Shown one piece after another: positions 1-8,812 of a stretch of 64,000 nt of DNA. A program made the translations under genes and the position numbers. The number at the start of each line of letters is the position of its first letter. The stretch's first letter is position 1. The stretch is from Candidatus Opimibacter skivensis (GTDB taxonomy: Bacteria > Bacteroidota > Bacteroidia > Chitinophagales > Saprospiraceae), in the NCBI GenBank assembly GCA_016722045.1, contig JADKGY010000001.1, positions 620,001 through 684,000 of the forward strand. Direction: 5' to 3'. The notes beneath the pieces were generated by a model. That model saw only the letters and a program-made list of their open reading frames with translations, did not search any database and had not been told where the DNA came from.

Positions 1-324
1 GGTAAAAAATTACACCAGCAGGTGATGGAGACATCATCTCGATGGGGTAGTGCGGACAATACTATGTATGTCCTGGGCGCAACACATCCTTCAGAAATAA
101 AATCAATCAGAGAAAAATATCCTGAACATTTTTTTCTTGTTCCCGGAGTCGGTGCACAGGGCGGAGATCTTGATGCCATATGTGAAGCGGGAATGAATCA
201 TCAGGGTGGATTGCTAATCAATGCCTCGAGGAGTATTTTGTATGCAGGTCATGGACGTGATTTTGCTGAACTGGGAAGGCGTGAGGCACAGCGGTTAAAT
301 AAAGTGATGAAAAACTATTTTTAA
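1..324 (+). CDS. pyrF: Orotidine 5'-phosphate decarboxylase, C-terminal part
   Basis: The reading frame is open from base 1, so the gene is cut by the window edge and only about the last 107 residues are seen. The segment VPGVGAQGGDL followed by GLLINASRSILYA is the phosphate-binding end of the longer type-2 OMP decarboxylase barrel, which turns OMP into UMP in the last step of pyrimidine synthesis. The start codons inside this segment are not the true start. Other pyrimidine genes (pyrR, pyrB, pyrC) lie 33-38 kb along, so the pathway is scattered rather than one operon. The assignment is confident; the N-terminal catalytic Lys/Asp residues lie outside the window. Confidence 0.92.
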   Translation, partial: GKKLHQQVMETSSRWGSADNTMYVLGATHPSEIKSIREKYPEHFFLVPGVGAQGGDLDAICEAGMNHQGGLLINASRSILYAGHGRDFAELGRREAQRLNKVMKNYF

Positions 325-335
325 AAATCTAATCT

Positions 336-343
336 TACTTTTG
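336..343 (+). promoter_or_regulatory. TAnnTTTG -7 box before the 348 gene
   Basis: TACTTTTG matches the Bacteroidota -7 consensus exactly and ends 4 nt before the ATG at 348, so transcription would begin at or next to the start codon. No clear -33 TTTG is seen. Confidence 0.45.
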
Positions 344-347
344 AAAA

Positions 348-908
348 ATGACAGAATTAAAACCTAATTTACGTAGCAGGAATATACAATGGCTGATGCC
401 AGTGCTGATGCTTACACTGATTATATTCTATAACTGTAAGTTTGATTCTTCAAAACATTCAGGCACAGATAGCACAGCAGAAGCGGTTTCAAATCCGGAT
501 CCTCAAAAATCACAAGACGAGAAACCGACGACCTTTCTGAATGTCACAAAAATAGCAAAGCAACCAAAAGATGTTGTCGATGCTTATCTGGGCGCTCCAA
601 ATTTTCATGAAACCATAAGCCCATCAAACGCCCCTTGTCCGTGTGAAAAATATTCATACAAAGAGAGTAATATTGATATAGTGTTTATGAACAACAAAGC
701 CGACTGGATTACCGTATACAAAATGAATGAAATAAAATACGACAGCACCAGTATTCTTGATGCACTTGGCTTAAAACATACAAAACCCTTTATGCAGGAT
801 GATTACGTCATGAAATGGAACGATTTCGATGGGTATGATCAGTTGAGTGCTTTCGGAGATGGTAAAGGTAATCTCTCATATATTTTTCTAAAAGCAATTA
901 CACATTGA
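348..908 (+). CDS. Hypothetical exported or membrane-anchored protein
   Basis: This is a 186-residue protein that I do not recognise. Residues 14-30 form a hydrophobic segment ending in FYNC, which could be an atypical lipobox or a plain N-terminal anchor. A polar Ser/Asp/Lys-rich linker follows to about residue 60, then a compact domain of about 120 residues containing a CPC motif (residues 98-100) and a Trp/Tyr-rich C-terminus. The ATG at 348 is supported by an exact TAnnTTTG box 4 nt upstream. It follows pyrF by 23 bp but probably has its own promoter. A small secreted domain similar to SmpA/BamE-type folds is conceivable from length and layout, but no motif proves it. Confidence 0.7.
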   Translation: MTELKPNLRSRNIQWLMPVLMLTLIIFYNCKFDSSKHSGTDSTAEAVSNPDPQKSQDEKPTTFLNVTKIAKQPKDVVDAYLGAPNFHETISPSNAPCPCEKYSYKESNIDIVFMNNKADWITVYKMNEIKYDSTSILDALGLKHTKPFMQDDYVMKWNDFDGYDQLSAFGDGKGNLSYIFLKAITH

Positions 909-989
909 AATAATCTCAACTTAACTATTCAGTCATCTTATATAAGCTATTTAGTCCTGAATGACCTGACAAAATTAAAATTTAGAGTG

Positions 990-997
990 TAGCTTTG
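990..997 (+). promoter_or_regulatory. TAnnTTTG -7 box before the 1020 gene
   Basis: TAGCTTTG is an exact match to the Bacteroidota -7 box and lies 22 nt before the ATG at 1020, a normal leader distance. There is no convincing -33 element. Confidence 0.4.
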
Positions 998-1019
998 GCT
1001 TATCTAATTCATATCTGAA

Positions 1020-2135
1020 ATGAAAAAGATTTTTCTGGCTTGTTTCATCATTTCATGCTTTAATCTGGCATGCACTTCGAATTCTAAAGACAATAATACT
1101 TCCCAAAACTCTTCTCAACAAGATATTGAAAAGGGAAAACAAATCGAAAGCGGGTCTGCATCAAAACCTACTGTCCTGAAACTTATAAAACATCAGGTCA
1201 TGGACACGGAAGGTACAGGCATGGTAGCTTCCACATACCTATTGCCTGAAGACTGGACGGTACAAGACAAATTATACTGGGAATATCGGGACGCAACTGT
1301 TCCCATTCGATTTCAGTCATTGATGAAGAATGGTGATGGTACATTGCAGATCCATATCTATCCCGATGTGCGGGCTTCCTGGTACACCGGTCCCTCAGGC
1401 ACAAATGGATACAGACCACCATCTGATATCATCACAGGCATGAAAGATTTAATCAAGACAGAACGTAAAGGAAAAAATATAACCTATGTGAGTCAGAAAA
1501 TTTTATCTGATGCAGACAATCACAATCCGTCAGCAAGACAAAAATCCCAGTCCGGTGTGATCAACATAGAGTATGATGACAATGGCCAAACGTATGAAGA
1601 GGAATTTTATGGAAGACTTGATATTTCGGATGTTGTCACCCCCACAGTTTATGGCAATTCTGAAGCCATCATATGGGGTGCAAGTGGACTTGTATCTTTC
1701 AGCGCACCTAAAGGAAAACTGGAGGAATCTCGTAAAATAGCACAGACAGTTTCTTCATCAGCGAGATTGACAAAACCATTTTACAATAAGCTTGCACAGG
1801 TGTTGAAGATATTGTCTGATCAGACCTATGCGCAGATCTACCAGGCAGGACAAATCAGCAGGATCATCAGCCAGACCAATGATCAGATGATCGCCAATAT
1901 AGATGCCAGCTACAGACAAAGCCAACAATCTGCTGAACGGTCAAATGCACAGTTCAGTGATTATATAAGAGGTGTTGATCATTACTCGGACGCAGGGTCT
2001 GATGTACAACTTCCGTCAGGTTATGACAATGCATGGGTAAATGACAGAGGTGAGTATATCCTTACAAATTCAACCGGTTATGATCCTGGAAGAGATTATG
2101 ATGGTAATTGGAAACAGTTGCAAAGACAGAATTGA
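1020..2135 (+). CDS. Hypothetical secreted lipoprotein
   Basis: This is a 371-residue protein of unknown function. The N-terminus is a Lys-rich start, a hydrophobic stretch and LACTS, which looks like a lipoprotein signal with Cys near residue 18, followed by a Ser/Asn/Gln-rich linker to about residue 45. The middle of the protein is mixed alpha/beta with a run of Trp/Tyr residues. The C-terminal 60 residues are rich in Gly, Tyr and Asp (for example around YDPGRDYDGNW) and resemble a surface-exposed tail. It meets the glycosyltransferase gene on the opposite strand with no gap, the only convergent junction here without any spacer. No enzymatic motif is visible. Confidence 0.7.
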   Translation: MKKIFLACFIISCFNLACTSNSKDNNTSQNSSQQDIEKGKQIESGSASKPTVLKLIKHQVMDTEGTGMVASTYLLPEDWTVQDKLYWEYRDATVPIRFQSLMKNGDGTLQIHIYPDVRASWYTGPSGTNGYRPPSDIITGMKDLIKTERKGKNITYVSQKILSDADNHNPSARQKSQSGVINIEYDDNGQTYEEEFYGRLDISDVVTPTVYGNSEAIIWGASGLVSFSAPKGKLEESRKIAQTVSSSARLTKPFYNKLAQVLKILSDQTYAQIYQAGQISRIISQTNDQMIANIDASYRQSQQSAERSNAQFSDYIRGVDHYSDAGSDVQLPSGYDNAWVNDRGEYILTNSTGYDPGRDYDGNWKQLQRQN

Positions 2136-3593
2136 TCATTGAGACTGAATCTTTAAGGTATCGGACGAACTTAATGTCAAAATTTTTAATTCATACCCTA
2201 ATCCGTCCCAGGATTTCAATGTGTCGACATTAAAATTGTCATTTACTTTTTTCACATTTTCATTACTTACTATAATATGATCACCTGTTAAAAGATCATT
2301 AGTTCTGTCAAAGACTTTTATCTCATTTCCGGTTTTTTGAAAAATAAATTTCCTGTAAAAATCCAATTGCAATCGATGCTCAGGTGTTTGTACCGGCATG
2401 AAAACTTTGACAGAATCTACATCTTCAATTTGTCTCAATATGGCGCCTTCATATTCAAAGGGATGCCTTGGCCGGGTATCGCTAAGGATGAAATTTATCT
2501 TTCGCCAAAAAATAAACAGGATTGGAATGAGCATAGTGATTTTCCACCAATTTGGAATACGATCTGCCAGATGACCTGAAACTGTTCCCAGAATTAAAGC
2601 GAAGAAAGGATACACAGGCGCATCATACCATTCAAGCTTGTCCGCCGGAATGGAGATGAGTAACATATAGCTTAAGCTAATAATGATCCATCGCAACAAA
2701 TGACCATTGACAGATTTACTTTTTAAAATGAATAAAGAATATCCAATGCCCGCAAGCAAGAAAAATATCCATGGTGTATAGGTATGAAGAGAAACAAAAT
2801 TTTTAAAATAATATCCAAATCCATGTTCGTGCCATGGCATCACATTTGAAAACATACGCAGATATTCTGAATGCCAGGCCAGGCGCATGAATTCGGGCTG
2901 AATACTTTCTCTGCTGACGTAATAAAACATACAAATGACTGCAGACAGTATTCCTCCCAAAAAGAATTGTTTTGACCATAATACATTTCGCATCGGTGAT
3001 AAAATCCAGATGATTCCAATCGGACCAAGCATCATCCAGCCTGCAATGGATTTAGCATAAAAAGAAAAAATGACCATCAAAAAGAATAAGATCAAATGTC
3101 GTTTCCTCCATCGGTTAAAATGTATAGCGTCAAGGACAATCAATGAATATCCAAATACAAAAAAAGACATCACCGCATCAAGGTCACCGGTGCGGCCTAT
3201 ATGGTGACGGATAAATCCTTCATTACCTACAAAACAAACAAGCACAAATATTCTGGTCCATTGTGTAAATCCCCATCTCTTCAAAGCCATGCTCAGCATA
3301 ATCAGTATCCCTGTCACCGACAATGCAGAAGGCAAACGCACTGCAAACTCCGGCCATGGAAAACATTTCAAAGAAATAGCCTGCAGCCATAAGACTAAAG
3401 GTGGTTTAGTATTGTAAGCAGCCTGTTCAGGAACCCACCAATGATGGCCCTGGCTCATATCCAGTGATGCATTGGCATACACAGCTTCATCCCAGATATA
3501 AATCGCAGGACTCCCCAATAAATAAAATGCAGGCACCGAACAGATCAGAATGGCGATGTAATCCCAGACACTTAATTTGATTTTCGGAAGCAT
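2136..3593 (-). CDS. ArnT/GT39-type GT-C glycosyltransferase
   Basis: This is a 485-residue polytopic inner-membrane protein of the ArnT/PMT family, which moves a sugar from a polyprenyl-phosphate carrier to a lipid or protein. The first extracytoplasmic loop carries the family signature DEAVYA (near residue 35) and, further on, NTKPPLVLWL, as in ArnT. About ten or more hydrophobic helices follow, then a soluble C-terminal part of roughly 110 residues. The acceptor cannot be read from sequence: lipid A or another envelope glycan is possible. It lies downstream of the threonine dehydratase on the same strand, 85 bp apart, so co-transcription is uncertain. Confidence 0.82.
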   Translation of the reverse strand: MLPKIKLSVWDYIAILICSVPAFYLLGSPAIYIWDEAVYANASLDMSQGHHWWVPEQAAYNTKPPLVLWLQAISLKCFPWPEFAVRLPSALSVTGILIMLSMALKRWGFTQWTRIFVLVCFVGNEGFIRHHIGRTGDLDAVMSFFVFGYSLIVLDAIHFNRWRKRHLILFFLMVIFSFYAKSIAGWMMLGPIGIIWILSPMRNVLWSKQFFLGGILSAVICMFYYVSRESIQPEFMRLAWHSEYLRMFSNVMPWHEHGFGYYFKNFVSLHTYTPWIFFLLAGIGYSLFILKSKSVNGHLLRWIIISLSYMLLISIPADKLEWYDAPVYPFFALILGTVSGHLADRIPNWWKITMLIPILFIFWRKINFILSDTRPRHPFEYEGAILRQIEDVDSVKVFMPVQTPEHRLQLDFYRKFIFQKTGNEIKVFDRTNDLLTGDHIIVSNENVKKVNDNFNVDTLKSWDGLGYELKILTLSSSDTLKIQSQ

Positions 3594-3600
3594 AGATTCA

Positions 3601-3625
3601 ATATAAAAGTCCCCTTCAGGGGATG
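3601..3625. repeat. Copy of an AGTCCCCTTCAGGGGA intergenic element
   Basis: The core TCCCCTTCAGGGGA is a small hairpin (5-bp stem, 4-nt loop). A related degenerate copy in the opposite orientation lies at 7852-7887, at the end of the PAP2 gene. AGTCCCCTTCA-type elements are common intergenic repeats in Bacteroidota, as far as I recall. Confidence 0.45.
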
Positions 3626-3678
3626 GTTATTGAGCTGTGGTACAAGGATGAGCCATGCAAGTCGAAGTATAGGGGCCA

Positions 3679-4659
3679 TTATTCCCTGCAAATCTCCTGA
3701 TGCAAAACAGGATCAATATTACCACCACAAAGTACCACAACAGATGTCGTATCGCGATCACCTAAACTATCTTTCACAGCTGCAGCCATCGCTACACCTG
3801 CCGCACCTTCAACGACTAATCCATGATTCGAATAAAGATATTTGATCGCCGCTCTTATCTCATCTTCACTGATCAATATGAATCGATCGATCACATTATT
3901 GCAAATTCCAAAAGTTATACTATCCTCTTCCAATGGACCTGCAGAACCATCAGATAGGGTGGGCTTCGCGTCAGGCGCAGTGACAACATGACCCGCAAGC
4001 GTGCTCAGATACATCTCCGGGGAATTAGCAGGCTGACAACCTATGATCTCTGCGTAAGGCTGAAAATGCTTTAACCACGAAGCGATACCTGAAACAAGTC
4101 CGCCGCCTCCAACAGTGACATAAATCTTATCAATTAGTGGCAACTCTGCATCAATTTCATACCCAATCGTACCCTGGCCTGCGATCACATCCAGATCATT
4201 GTAGGGACTGACCCATTGCAATTTATTTTTTTCTGCAAATGACTTTCCGGCTAATTCAGCTTCTAATGAATCACCATCTACAAGAACTACATCAGCTCCC
4301 GATCGCTGCAAACGTTCGATTTTTTTAGGTGCGGCAGATGAAGGCACAAATACTTTTGCATGAAGGCCATACAACTTTGCAGCTGTCGATACACCTAAAC
4401 CATGATTGCCGGTTGAAGCAGTGACAATTGACTGACCAGGTTTCAATAAACTCAATTTTGAAAGCGCGCCACGCCATTTGAAAGAGCCTGTGTTTTGCTC
4501 ATTTTCGCATTTCAACCACAATTGAAATCCTTCATCTTGGATAAGACGAGTTGATGTAAGATGGGGATGTATCCGTAAGTAAGTTGCAGCAATGCGTGAA
4601 CAGATATTTTCAGGACTTGTGACTTCTTCACCACTATCCTTTATCTCATCACTTCTCAT
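3679..4659 (-). CDS. Threonine/serine dehydratase (PLP-dependent, fold type II)
   Basis: This 326-residue PLP enzyme has the serine/threonine dehydratase signature NTGSFKWRGAL, with Lys61 as the Schiff-base lysine, and a glycine loop VGGGGLVSG that holds the PLP phosphate. Such enzymes deaminate threonine or serine to 2-oxobutyrate or pyruvate; serine racemases share the fold. There is no C-terminal ACT domain, so it is the short catabolic/racemase-like form rather than the full IlvA with regulatory domain. Its start overlaps the end of the cysteine desulfurase gene by 4 bp, so the two are translationally coupled. Substrate choice between Thr, Ser and racemisation is not decided by the sequence. 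Confidence 0.85.
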   Translation of the reverse strand: MRSDEIKDSGEEVTSPENICSRIAATYLRIHPHLTSTRLIQDEGFQLWLKCENEQNTGSFKWRGALSKLSLLKPGQSIVTASTGNHGLGVSTAAKLYGLHAKVFVPSSAAPKKIERLQRSGADVVLVDGDSLEAELAGKSFAEKNKLQWVSPYNDLDVIAGQGTIGYEIDAELPLIDKIYVTVGGGGLVSGIASWLKHFQPYAEIIGCQPANSPEMYLSTLAGHVVTAPDAKPTLSDGSAGPLEEDSITFGICNNVIDRFILISEDEIRAAIKYLYSNHGLVVEGAAGVAMAAAVKDSLGDRDTTSVVVLCGGNIDPVLHQEICRE

Positions 4660-5807
4660 ACAGTCACATGTACACCGCCCGCCAGAATCCCTGATATCTG
4701 ATGAACAGCGAAATCAATATCGTCTTTCGTTGTGTTGCGGCTGAATGAGAACCTCACAGGCGTACGATCTGAAGGATGACCAATTGCTTCAAGCACATGC
4801 GACTGCGATTCTGCTCCGGAACTACAGGCACTTCCGCCACTGGCACTGATACCAGCTATATCTAGTGACATCACCATCAATTCCGTTTGCGGATCAGGTG
4901 GAAAAGAAACATTGAGAACAGTATATAAACTTTCCGAAGGATGGCCATTGAATAGAATGCCGGGACAAGTGGCGATCAATTGATCTTTCATGTACTGCTT
5001 TATTCCATTTATGTGCGCTTTGTCTTCTTCCAGTTCAGCATAGGCCAGTTGCATAGCTTTTGCAAGACCGATAATACCACATATGTTTTCTGTACCGGCT
5101 CTCATATTTCGTTCTTGTGAACCTCCATCGATGTATGGATGAATATGACATCTGCTATTGATATATATAAATCCGATTCCTTTCGGGCCATAGAATTTAT
5201 GCGATGCACCCGAGATAAAGTCAACCGGTGTTTGTTTTACATTGATTGGAAAATGACCCACAGTCTGTACCGTATCAGAATGAAGCCAGGCTCCATATTT
5301 ATGACACAATTCAGATAATCTTTGCAAATCAAGCATGGAGCCAAGTTCATTATTGGCATGCATGAGCGTTACCAGGGTCTTTCCATTATCTGTTGCCAAT
5401 AGTGATTCGAGATGATTAAAATCAGGAAGGCCATACTTGTCAATCTTTACAAAATCAACATGAACTGCATTTTTTGCCAGAAGATGCTCAACCGAATGTT
5501 TGACACAATGATGTTCGGCAGGGGAAGTGATTATTCTGGTCACCCCAAGGTCGGATACGGCACACTTGATGGCCATATTGTTGGATTCCGTCCCACCGGA
5601 AGTAAAAAATATCTCACCGGTAGAAGCACCTATCAGATTCGCTACGGTTTTTCTTGAATTTTCAATAGCTGCACGGGTTGTCCTTCCGTCCTGATGGATA
5701 GAGGAGGGGTTTCCAAATTGACCCGTCAGAAAGGGCATCATCACCTCCAAAACTTCAGGTCTTAAAGGGGTAGTGGCTGCATTATCGAGGTATACTCTTC
5801 TTCCCAT
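4656..5807 (-). CDS. Cysteine desulfurase (IscS/NifS family)
   Basis: This 383-residue class V PLP aminotransferase-fold enzyme takes sulfur from cysteine for Fe-S clusters and thiolated tRNA. The N-terminal DNAATTP motif, the EHH motif near residues 98-100, the PLP lysine in ASHKFYGPKG (Lys204) and the persulfide cysteine in GGSACSSG (Cys328) are all present. The short active-site loop is that of group I (IscS/NifS), not SufS. No iscU or other isc gene is nearby. MnmH and SelD, which need activated selenium, are encoded 57 kb away, and a NifS-type enzyme could serve them, but that is inference. An exact TAnnTTTG box lies 17 nt before the ATG. Confidence 0.92.
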   Translation of the reverse strand: MGRRVYLDNAATTPLRPEVLEVMMPFLTGQFGNPSSIHQDGRTTRAAIENSRKTVANLIGASTGEIFFTSGGTESNNMAIKCAVSDLGVTRIITSPAEHHCVKHSVEHLLAKNAVHVDFVKIDKYGLPDFNHLESLLATDNGKTLVTLMHANNELGSMLDLQRLSELCHKYGAWLHSDTVQTVGHFPINVKQTPVDFISGASHKFYGPKGIGFIYINSRCHIHPYIDGGSQERNMRAGTENICGIIGLAKAMQLAYAELEEDKAHINGIKQYMKDQLIATCPGILFNGHPSESLYTVLNVSFPPDPQTELMVMSLDIAGISASGGSACSSGAESQSHVLEAIGHPSDRTPVRFSFSRNTTKDDIDFAVHQISGILAGGVHVTV

Positions 5808-5824
5808 GGTTGTAAATGAAGCCT

Positions 5825-5832
5825 CAAAGTTA
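5825..5832 (-). promoter_or_regulatory. TAnnTTTG -7 box for the cysteine desulfurase operon
   Basis: On the minus strand TAACTTTG lies 17 nt upstream of the ATG at 5807, an exact -7 match at a normal leader distance. Confidence 0.42.
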
Positions 5833-5883
5833 ATTAAAAGGCAAAAGGGTGAAAGGGTCTAATGGTTAAAAGAATAAGTTCGC

Positions 5884-7257
5884 CTATGACAACAATCTTT
5901 TAACCTGATCCACCAAATCCTGAGCCTCCTCAATTGTCCTCGCTTCCGAATAAATACGTAGAATAGGCTCTGTATTGGACTTCCTGAGTTGGACCCAGGA
6001 GGATTCAAGATCAACTTTGAGACCATCCCTGTGATCCAGGGAATGCTCCTTAAAATGCTCCGCAACTTTATCCATTAATGCAGTCGCCGATTGCTTTGGA
6101 TCAAATGTGATCTTGTCCTTTACCATCACATACTCCGGATAAGTCTTCCTGAGCTCTGAAAGACTCTTTTTGCTACTTGCCATGTGCATCAATATCAAAC
6201 CGATACCGATCAACGCATCTCGCCCATAATGAAGCTTTGGGTCAATGATGCCTCCATTTCCTTCGCCACCAAGAACTGCATTTCTCAACTTCATCTCCCT
6301 GACAACATGAACTTCACCTACAGGTGCATAAAAGCATTCAACACCTCGGGCTTTTGCAAGATCTCCCAGTGCTCTTGATGAGGATAAATTAGTAACCAGC
6401 GCACCCTGTGAATGATTGAGGACATAATCTGCAGCACAAACCAATGTGTATTCTTCCCCGAAAAATTCACCATTCTCACAAACAAGAGCTAACCTGTCAA
6501 CATCCGGATCAATGCTTATCCCCATGTTTGCTTTCTGGGCAATAACCTCATTAATCAAGTCTTGAAGATGATGCTCAAGTGGTTCAGGATTGTGCGCGAA
6601 CTGACCATACTGTCCATCATTAAGGAGGGTATACCTGACTCCAAGTTTTTCGAGCAGTGGAGGAATGCTGATATTCCCTGTACTGTTGATGCAATCCACG
6701 ACAACATGTAATTCTGCATTTCTGATGATTGCTGCATCAATCAAAGGATGTTTCAGAATCGAATCTATGTGGCGTTGAATAGCATCGTCTGCATGACTCA
6801 TTGTCCCATATCTGTTTACATCCGCATATACGGCATTTAGGCTACCGGCTTCAGCCATACTCTTGATTTCTTCACCGGCTTCCTGGCTAATAAATTCACC
6901 TGCATGGTTCAAAAATTTCAGTGCATTCCAGTTGGCAGGATTATGACTTGCCGTGATGATGATACCACCGCTGGCGCCTGAAGAAATAACATACATTTCA
7001 ACAGATGGAGTGGTGGAGTAATCAAGATCTATCACATCAATGCCCATAGCACGGAGCGTGCCTATAGCGAGATTTTTAACACCTTCCCCTGAAATTCTTC
7101 CGTCTCTGCCGATCACAACAGCAGGTTGCACGAACTCTTTAAGTAGCCAGGTCCCATATGCAGCTACAAAGGCTATAATATCCGGTGGAGTCAGATTATC
7201 TCCGGGTTTTCCACCTATCGTTCCCCGGATACCGCTTACTGATTTGATTAATGACAC
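5884..7257 (-). CDS. glmM: Phosphoglucosamine mutase
   Basis: This 457-residue alpha-D-phosphohexomutase converts glucosamine-6-phosphate to glucosamine-1-phosphate for UDP-GlcNAc synthesis. The phospho-serine loop TASHNP (Ser104), the magnesium loop DPDVDR (Asp250/252/254), the sugar loop GGEGNGG and the C-terminal phosphate loop SNTEPILRIYSEA are intact and in order. The start is GTG at 7257. An exact TAnnTTTG box lies 25 nt upstream. The gene diverges from the PAP2 phosphatase, and their -7 boxes touch back to back. Phosphomannomutase activity cannot be excluded, but length and motifs fit the GlmM-like family usual in Bacteroidota. Confidence 0.88.
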   Translation of the reverse strand: MSLIKSVSGIRGTIGGKPGDNLTPPDIIAFVAAYGTWLLKEFVQPAVVIGRDGRISGEGVKNLAIGTLRAMGIDVIDLDYSTTPSVEMYVISSGASGGIIITASHNPANWNALKFLNHAGEFISQEAGEEIKSMAEAGSLNAVYADVNRYGTMSHADDAIQRHIDSILKHPLIDAAIIRNAELHVVVDCINSTGNISIPPLLEKLGVRYTLLNDGQYGQFAHNPEPLEHHLQDLINEVIAQKANMGISIDPDVDRLALVCENGEFFGEEYTLVCAADYVLNHSQGALVTNLSSSRALGDLAKARGVECFYAPVGEVHVVREMKLRNAVLGGEGNGGIIDPKLHYGRDALIGIGLILMHMASSKKSLSELRKTYPEYVMVKDKITFDPKQSATALMDKVAEHFKEHSLDHRDGLKVDLESSWVQLRKSNTEPILRIYSEARTIEEAQDLVDQVKRLLS

Positions 7258-7282
7258 TGCGCTTGAAATTGAATTTGTCGGG

Positions 7283-7290
7283 CAAAACTA
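7283..7290 (-). promoter_or_regulatory. glmM -7 box (divergent promoter)
   Basis: TAGTTTTG on the minus strand lies 25 nt before the glmM GTG start. It directly abuts the opposite-facing box for PAP2 at 7291-7298. Confidence 0.45.
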
Positions 7291-7298
7291 TACATTTG
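7291..7298 (+). promoter_or_regulatory. PAP2 gene -7 box
   Basis: TACATTTG on the plus strand is an exact TAnnTTTG match that ends 4 nt before the ATG at 7303, predicting a leaderless message. Confidence 0.45.
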
Positions 7299-7302
7299 AT
7301 TG

Positions 7303-7887
7303 ATGATCGAGACATTGCTTCGCTGGGATACATCTTTGTTTCATTGGATTAATAATGATTGGAGCAATGCGTTGTTCGATATTATTTTTCCGGCTGTACG
7401 CAATAAGTTTTTCTGGCTCCCGCTCTATGTCCTTGTTTTTTGCTGGATTATGTTCAATCACCATATTCGCGGAGCATTGTTAATCATATCCTGTCTTGGG
7501 CTTTCCATTTTTGCTTCCGACACGATCAGTTCAAAACTGATTAAAGATCAGGTGCAGAGGCTCAGACCTTGTCACGTGCTTTATATGGATCCTCCAGTCA
7601 TTGAAAGAGTAAATTGTGGAAGCGGGTACAGCTTTACCTCTTCTCATGCGGCAAATCATTTCTGCTTTGCTGCCTTTTTCATCGCTGTATTTAGTCATTA
7701 TATGCGCCGATGGAAACATTGGTGGTGGGCCTGGGCGGCTCTAATTTCAATCGCACAGGTATATGTAGGTTTGCATTATCCATCCGATATTATTGGAGGA
7801 GCTATAGTGGGAATAATCGTTGGAACATCGATGGGAAGATTTTGTCATCGGTATACACCTAAATCCACTGAAGGGGACTTTCATTAA
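7303..7887 (+). CDS. PAP2-family membrane phosphatase
   Basis: This 194-residue polytopic protein is an acid phosphatase/lipid phosphatase of the PAP2 family. Motif 1 is KDQVQRLRP, motif 2 is the SSH of TSSHAANHF (a variant of PSGH with the catalytic His kept) and motif 3 is QVYVGLHYPSD. In motif 3 the usual Arg two residues before VYVG is Gln, a form I believe is common among Bacteroidota members. Likely substrates are undecaprenyl pyrophosphate or lipid A phosphates. The ATG at 7303 is preferred to the TTG at 7300 because the promoter box lies only 4 nt upstream. The C-terminal YTPKSTEGDFH appears to be encoded by an intergenic repeat that ran into the gene. Confidence 0.85.
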   Translation: MIETLLRWDTSLFHWINNDWSNALFDIIFPAVRNKFFWLPLYVLVFCWIMFNHHIRGALLIISCLGLSIFASDTISSKLIKDQVQRLRPCHVLYMDPPVIERVNCGSGYSFTSSHAANHFCFAAFFIAVFSHYMRRWKHWWWAWAALISIAQVYVGLHYPSDIIGGAIVGIIVGTSMGRFCHRYTPKSTEGDFH

Positions 7888-7924
7888 TCCAATAAAAAGA
7901 AAGAGAATCTTAATACTATAGAGT

Positions 7925-8812
7925 ATGAAAATCATCGATGGCAATGCCCTTGCAGAAACAATTAAATCAGAATTACGAATTAAAGTTCTTGAAGCAACTG
8001 CTTCAGGAAAACGTCCACCTCATCTCGCCGCCGTACTCATCGGAGATAATCCTGCGAGCAGATCCTACGTAACCAACAAAGTCAAAAGCTGTCAGGATGT
8101 AGGGTATAAATCAACACTTATCCAGCGGCCCGCTGAATTAAGCCAGCAGGCTGTTCTTGATATTGTCCACCAATTAAACGAAGATCCTGAAATCGATGGT
8201 TTTATTGTTCAACTGCCATTACCTGAGCACATCATTGAGATGGATATTACATTGGCCATTCGACCGGAAAAAGATGTGGATGGCTTCCATCCGATGAATT
8301 TAGGATTGATGACCCTGGGGCTGCCAACCTATCTGCCGGCTACACCAATGGGCATCATGCAAATGCTTGAACGTTATCATATCGATACGGCTGGTAAGAT
8401 GTGTTGCGTGATAGGTAGAAGTAATATAGTCGGCACGCCGATCAGCATCCTTTTATCGAGAAAAGGAAATCCGGGTGACGCTACGGTGGTAATGTGTCAT
8501 AGCAGAACTCCGGATATCAAAAAGATTTCCTCCGAAGCTGACATCCTCATTGTTGCTCTCGGAAGACCACAATTTGTTACTCCTGATATGGTCAAAGAAG
8601 GCGCAGTAGTGATAGATGTAGGAATCAATAGAATACCGGATCCGTCAAAGAAATCCGGCTTCAGATTAGTCGGCGATGTTGATTTTGAAAGGGTATCGCC
8701 CAAATGCAACTATATTACACCTGTCCCCGGTGGTGTTGGCCCGATGACAGTCACATCACTTTTACTCAATACCTGGAAAGCATACTCAGGTGAAATTTAT
8801 CCAAAGACCTAA
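7925..8812 (+). CDS. folD: Bifunctional methylene-THF dehydrogenase/cyclohydrolase
   Basis: This 295-residue enzyme interconverts 5,10-methylene-, methenyl- and 10-formyl-THF in the cytoplasm, feeding purine synthesis. The substrate motif SRSYVTNKVKSC with the catalytic Tyr-x3-Lys, the VQLPLPEH segment, the PEKDVDGFHP motif, the NADP-loop GRSNIVGTP and the C-terminal PVPGGVGPMT are all present. Length is typical. Its TAA stop shares one base with the ATG of prmA (TAATG), so the two are translated from one message. Confidence 0.96.
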   Translation: MKIIDGNALAETIKSELRIKVLEATASGKRPPHLAAVLIGDNPASRSYVTNKVKSCQDVGYKSTLIQRPAELSQQAVLDIVHQLNEDPEIDGFIVQLPLPEHIIEMDITLAIRPEKDVDGFHPMNLGLMTLGLPTYLPATPMGIMQMLERYHIDTAGKMCCVIGRSNIVGTPISILLSRKGNPGDATVVMCHSRTPDIKKISSEADILIVALGRPQFVTPDMVKEGAVVIDVGINRIPDPSKKSGFRLVGDVDFERVSPKCNYITPVPGGVGPMTVTSLLLNTWKAYSGEIYPKT

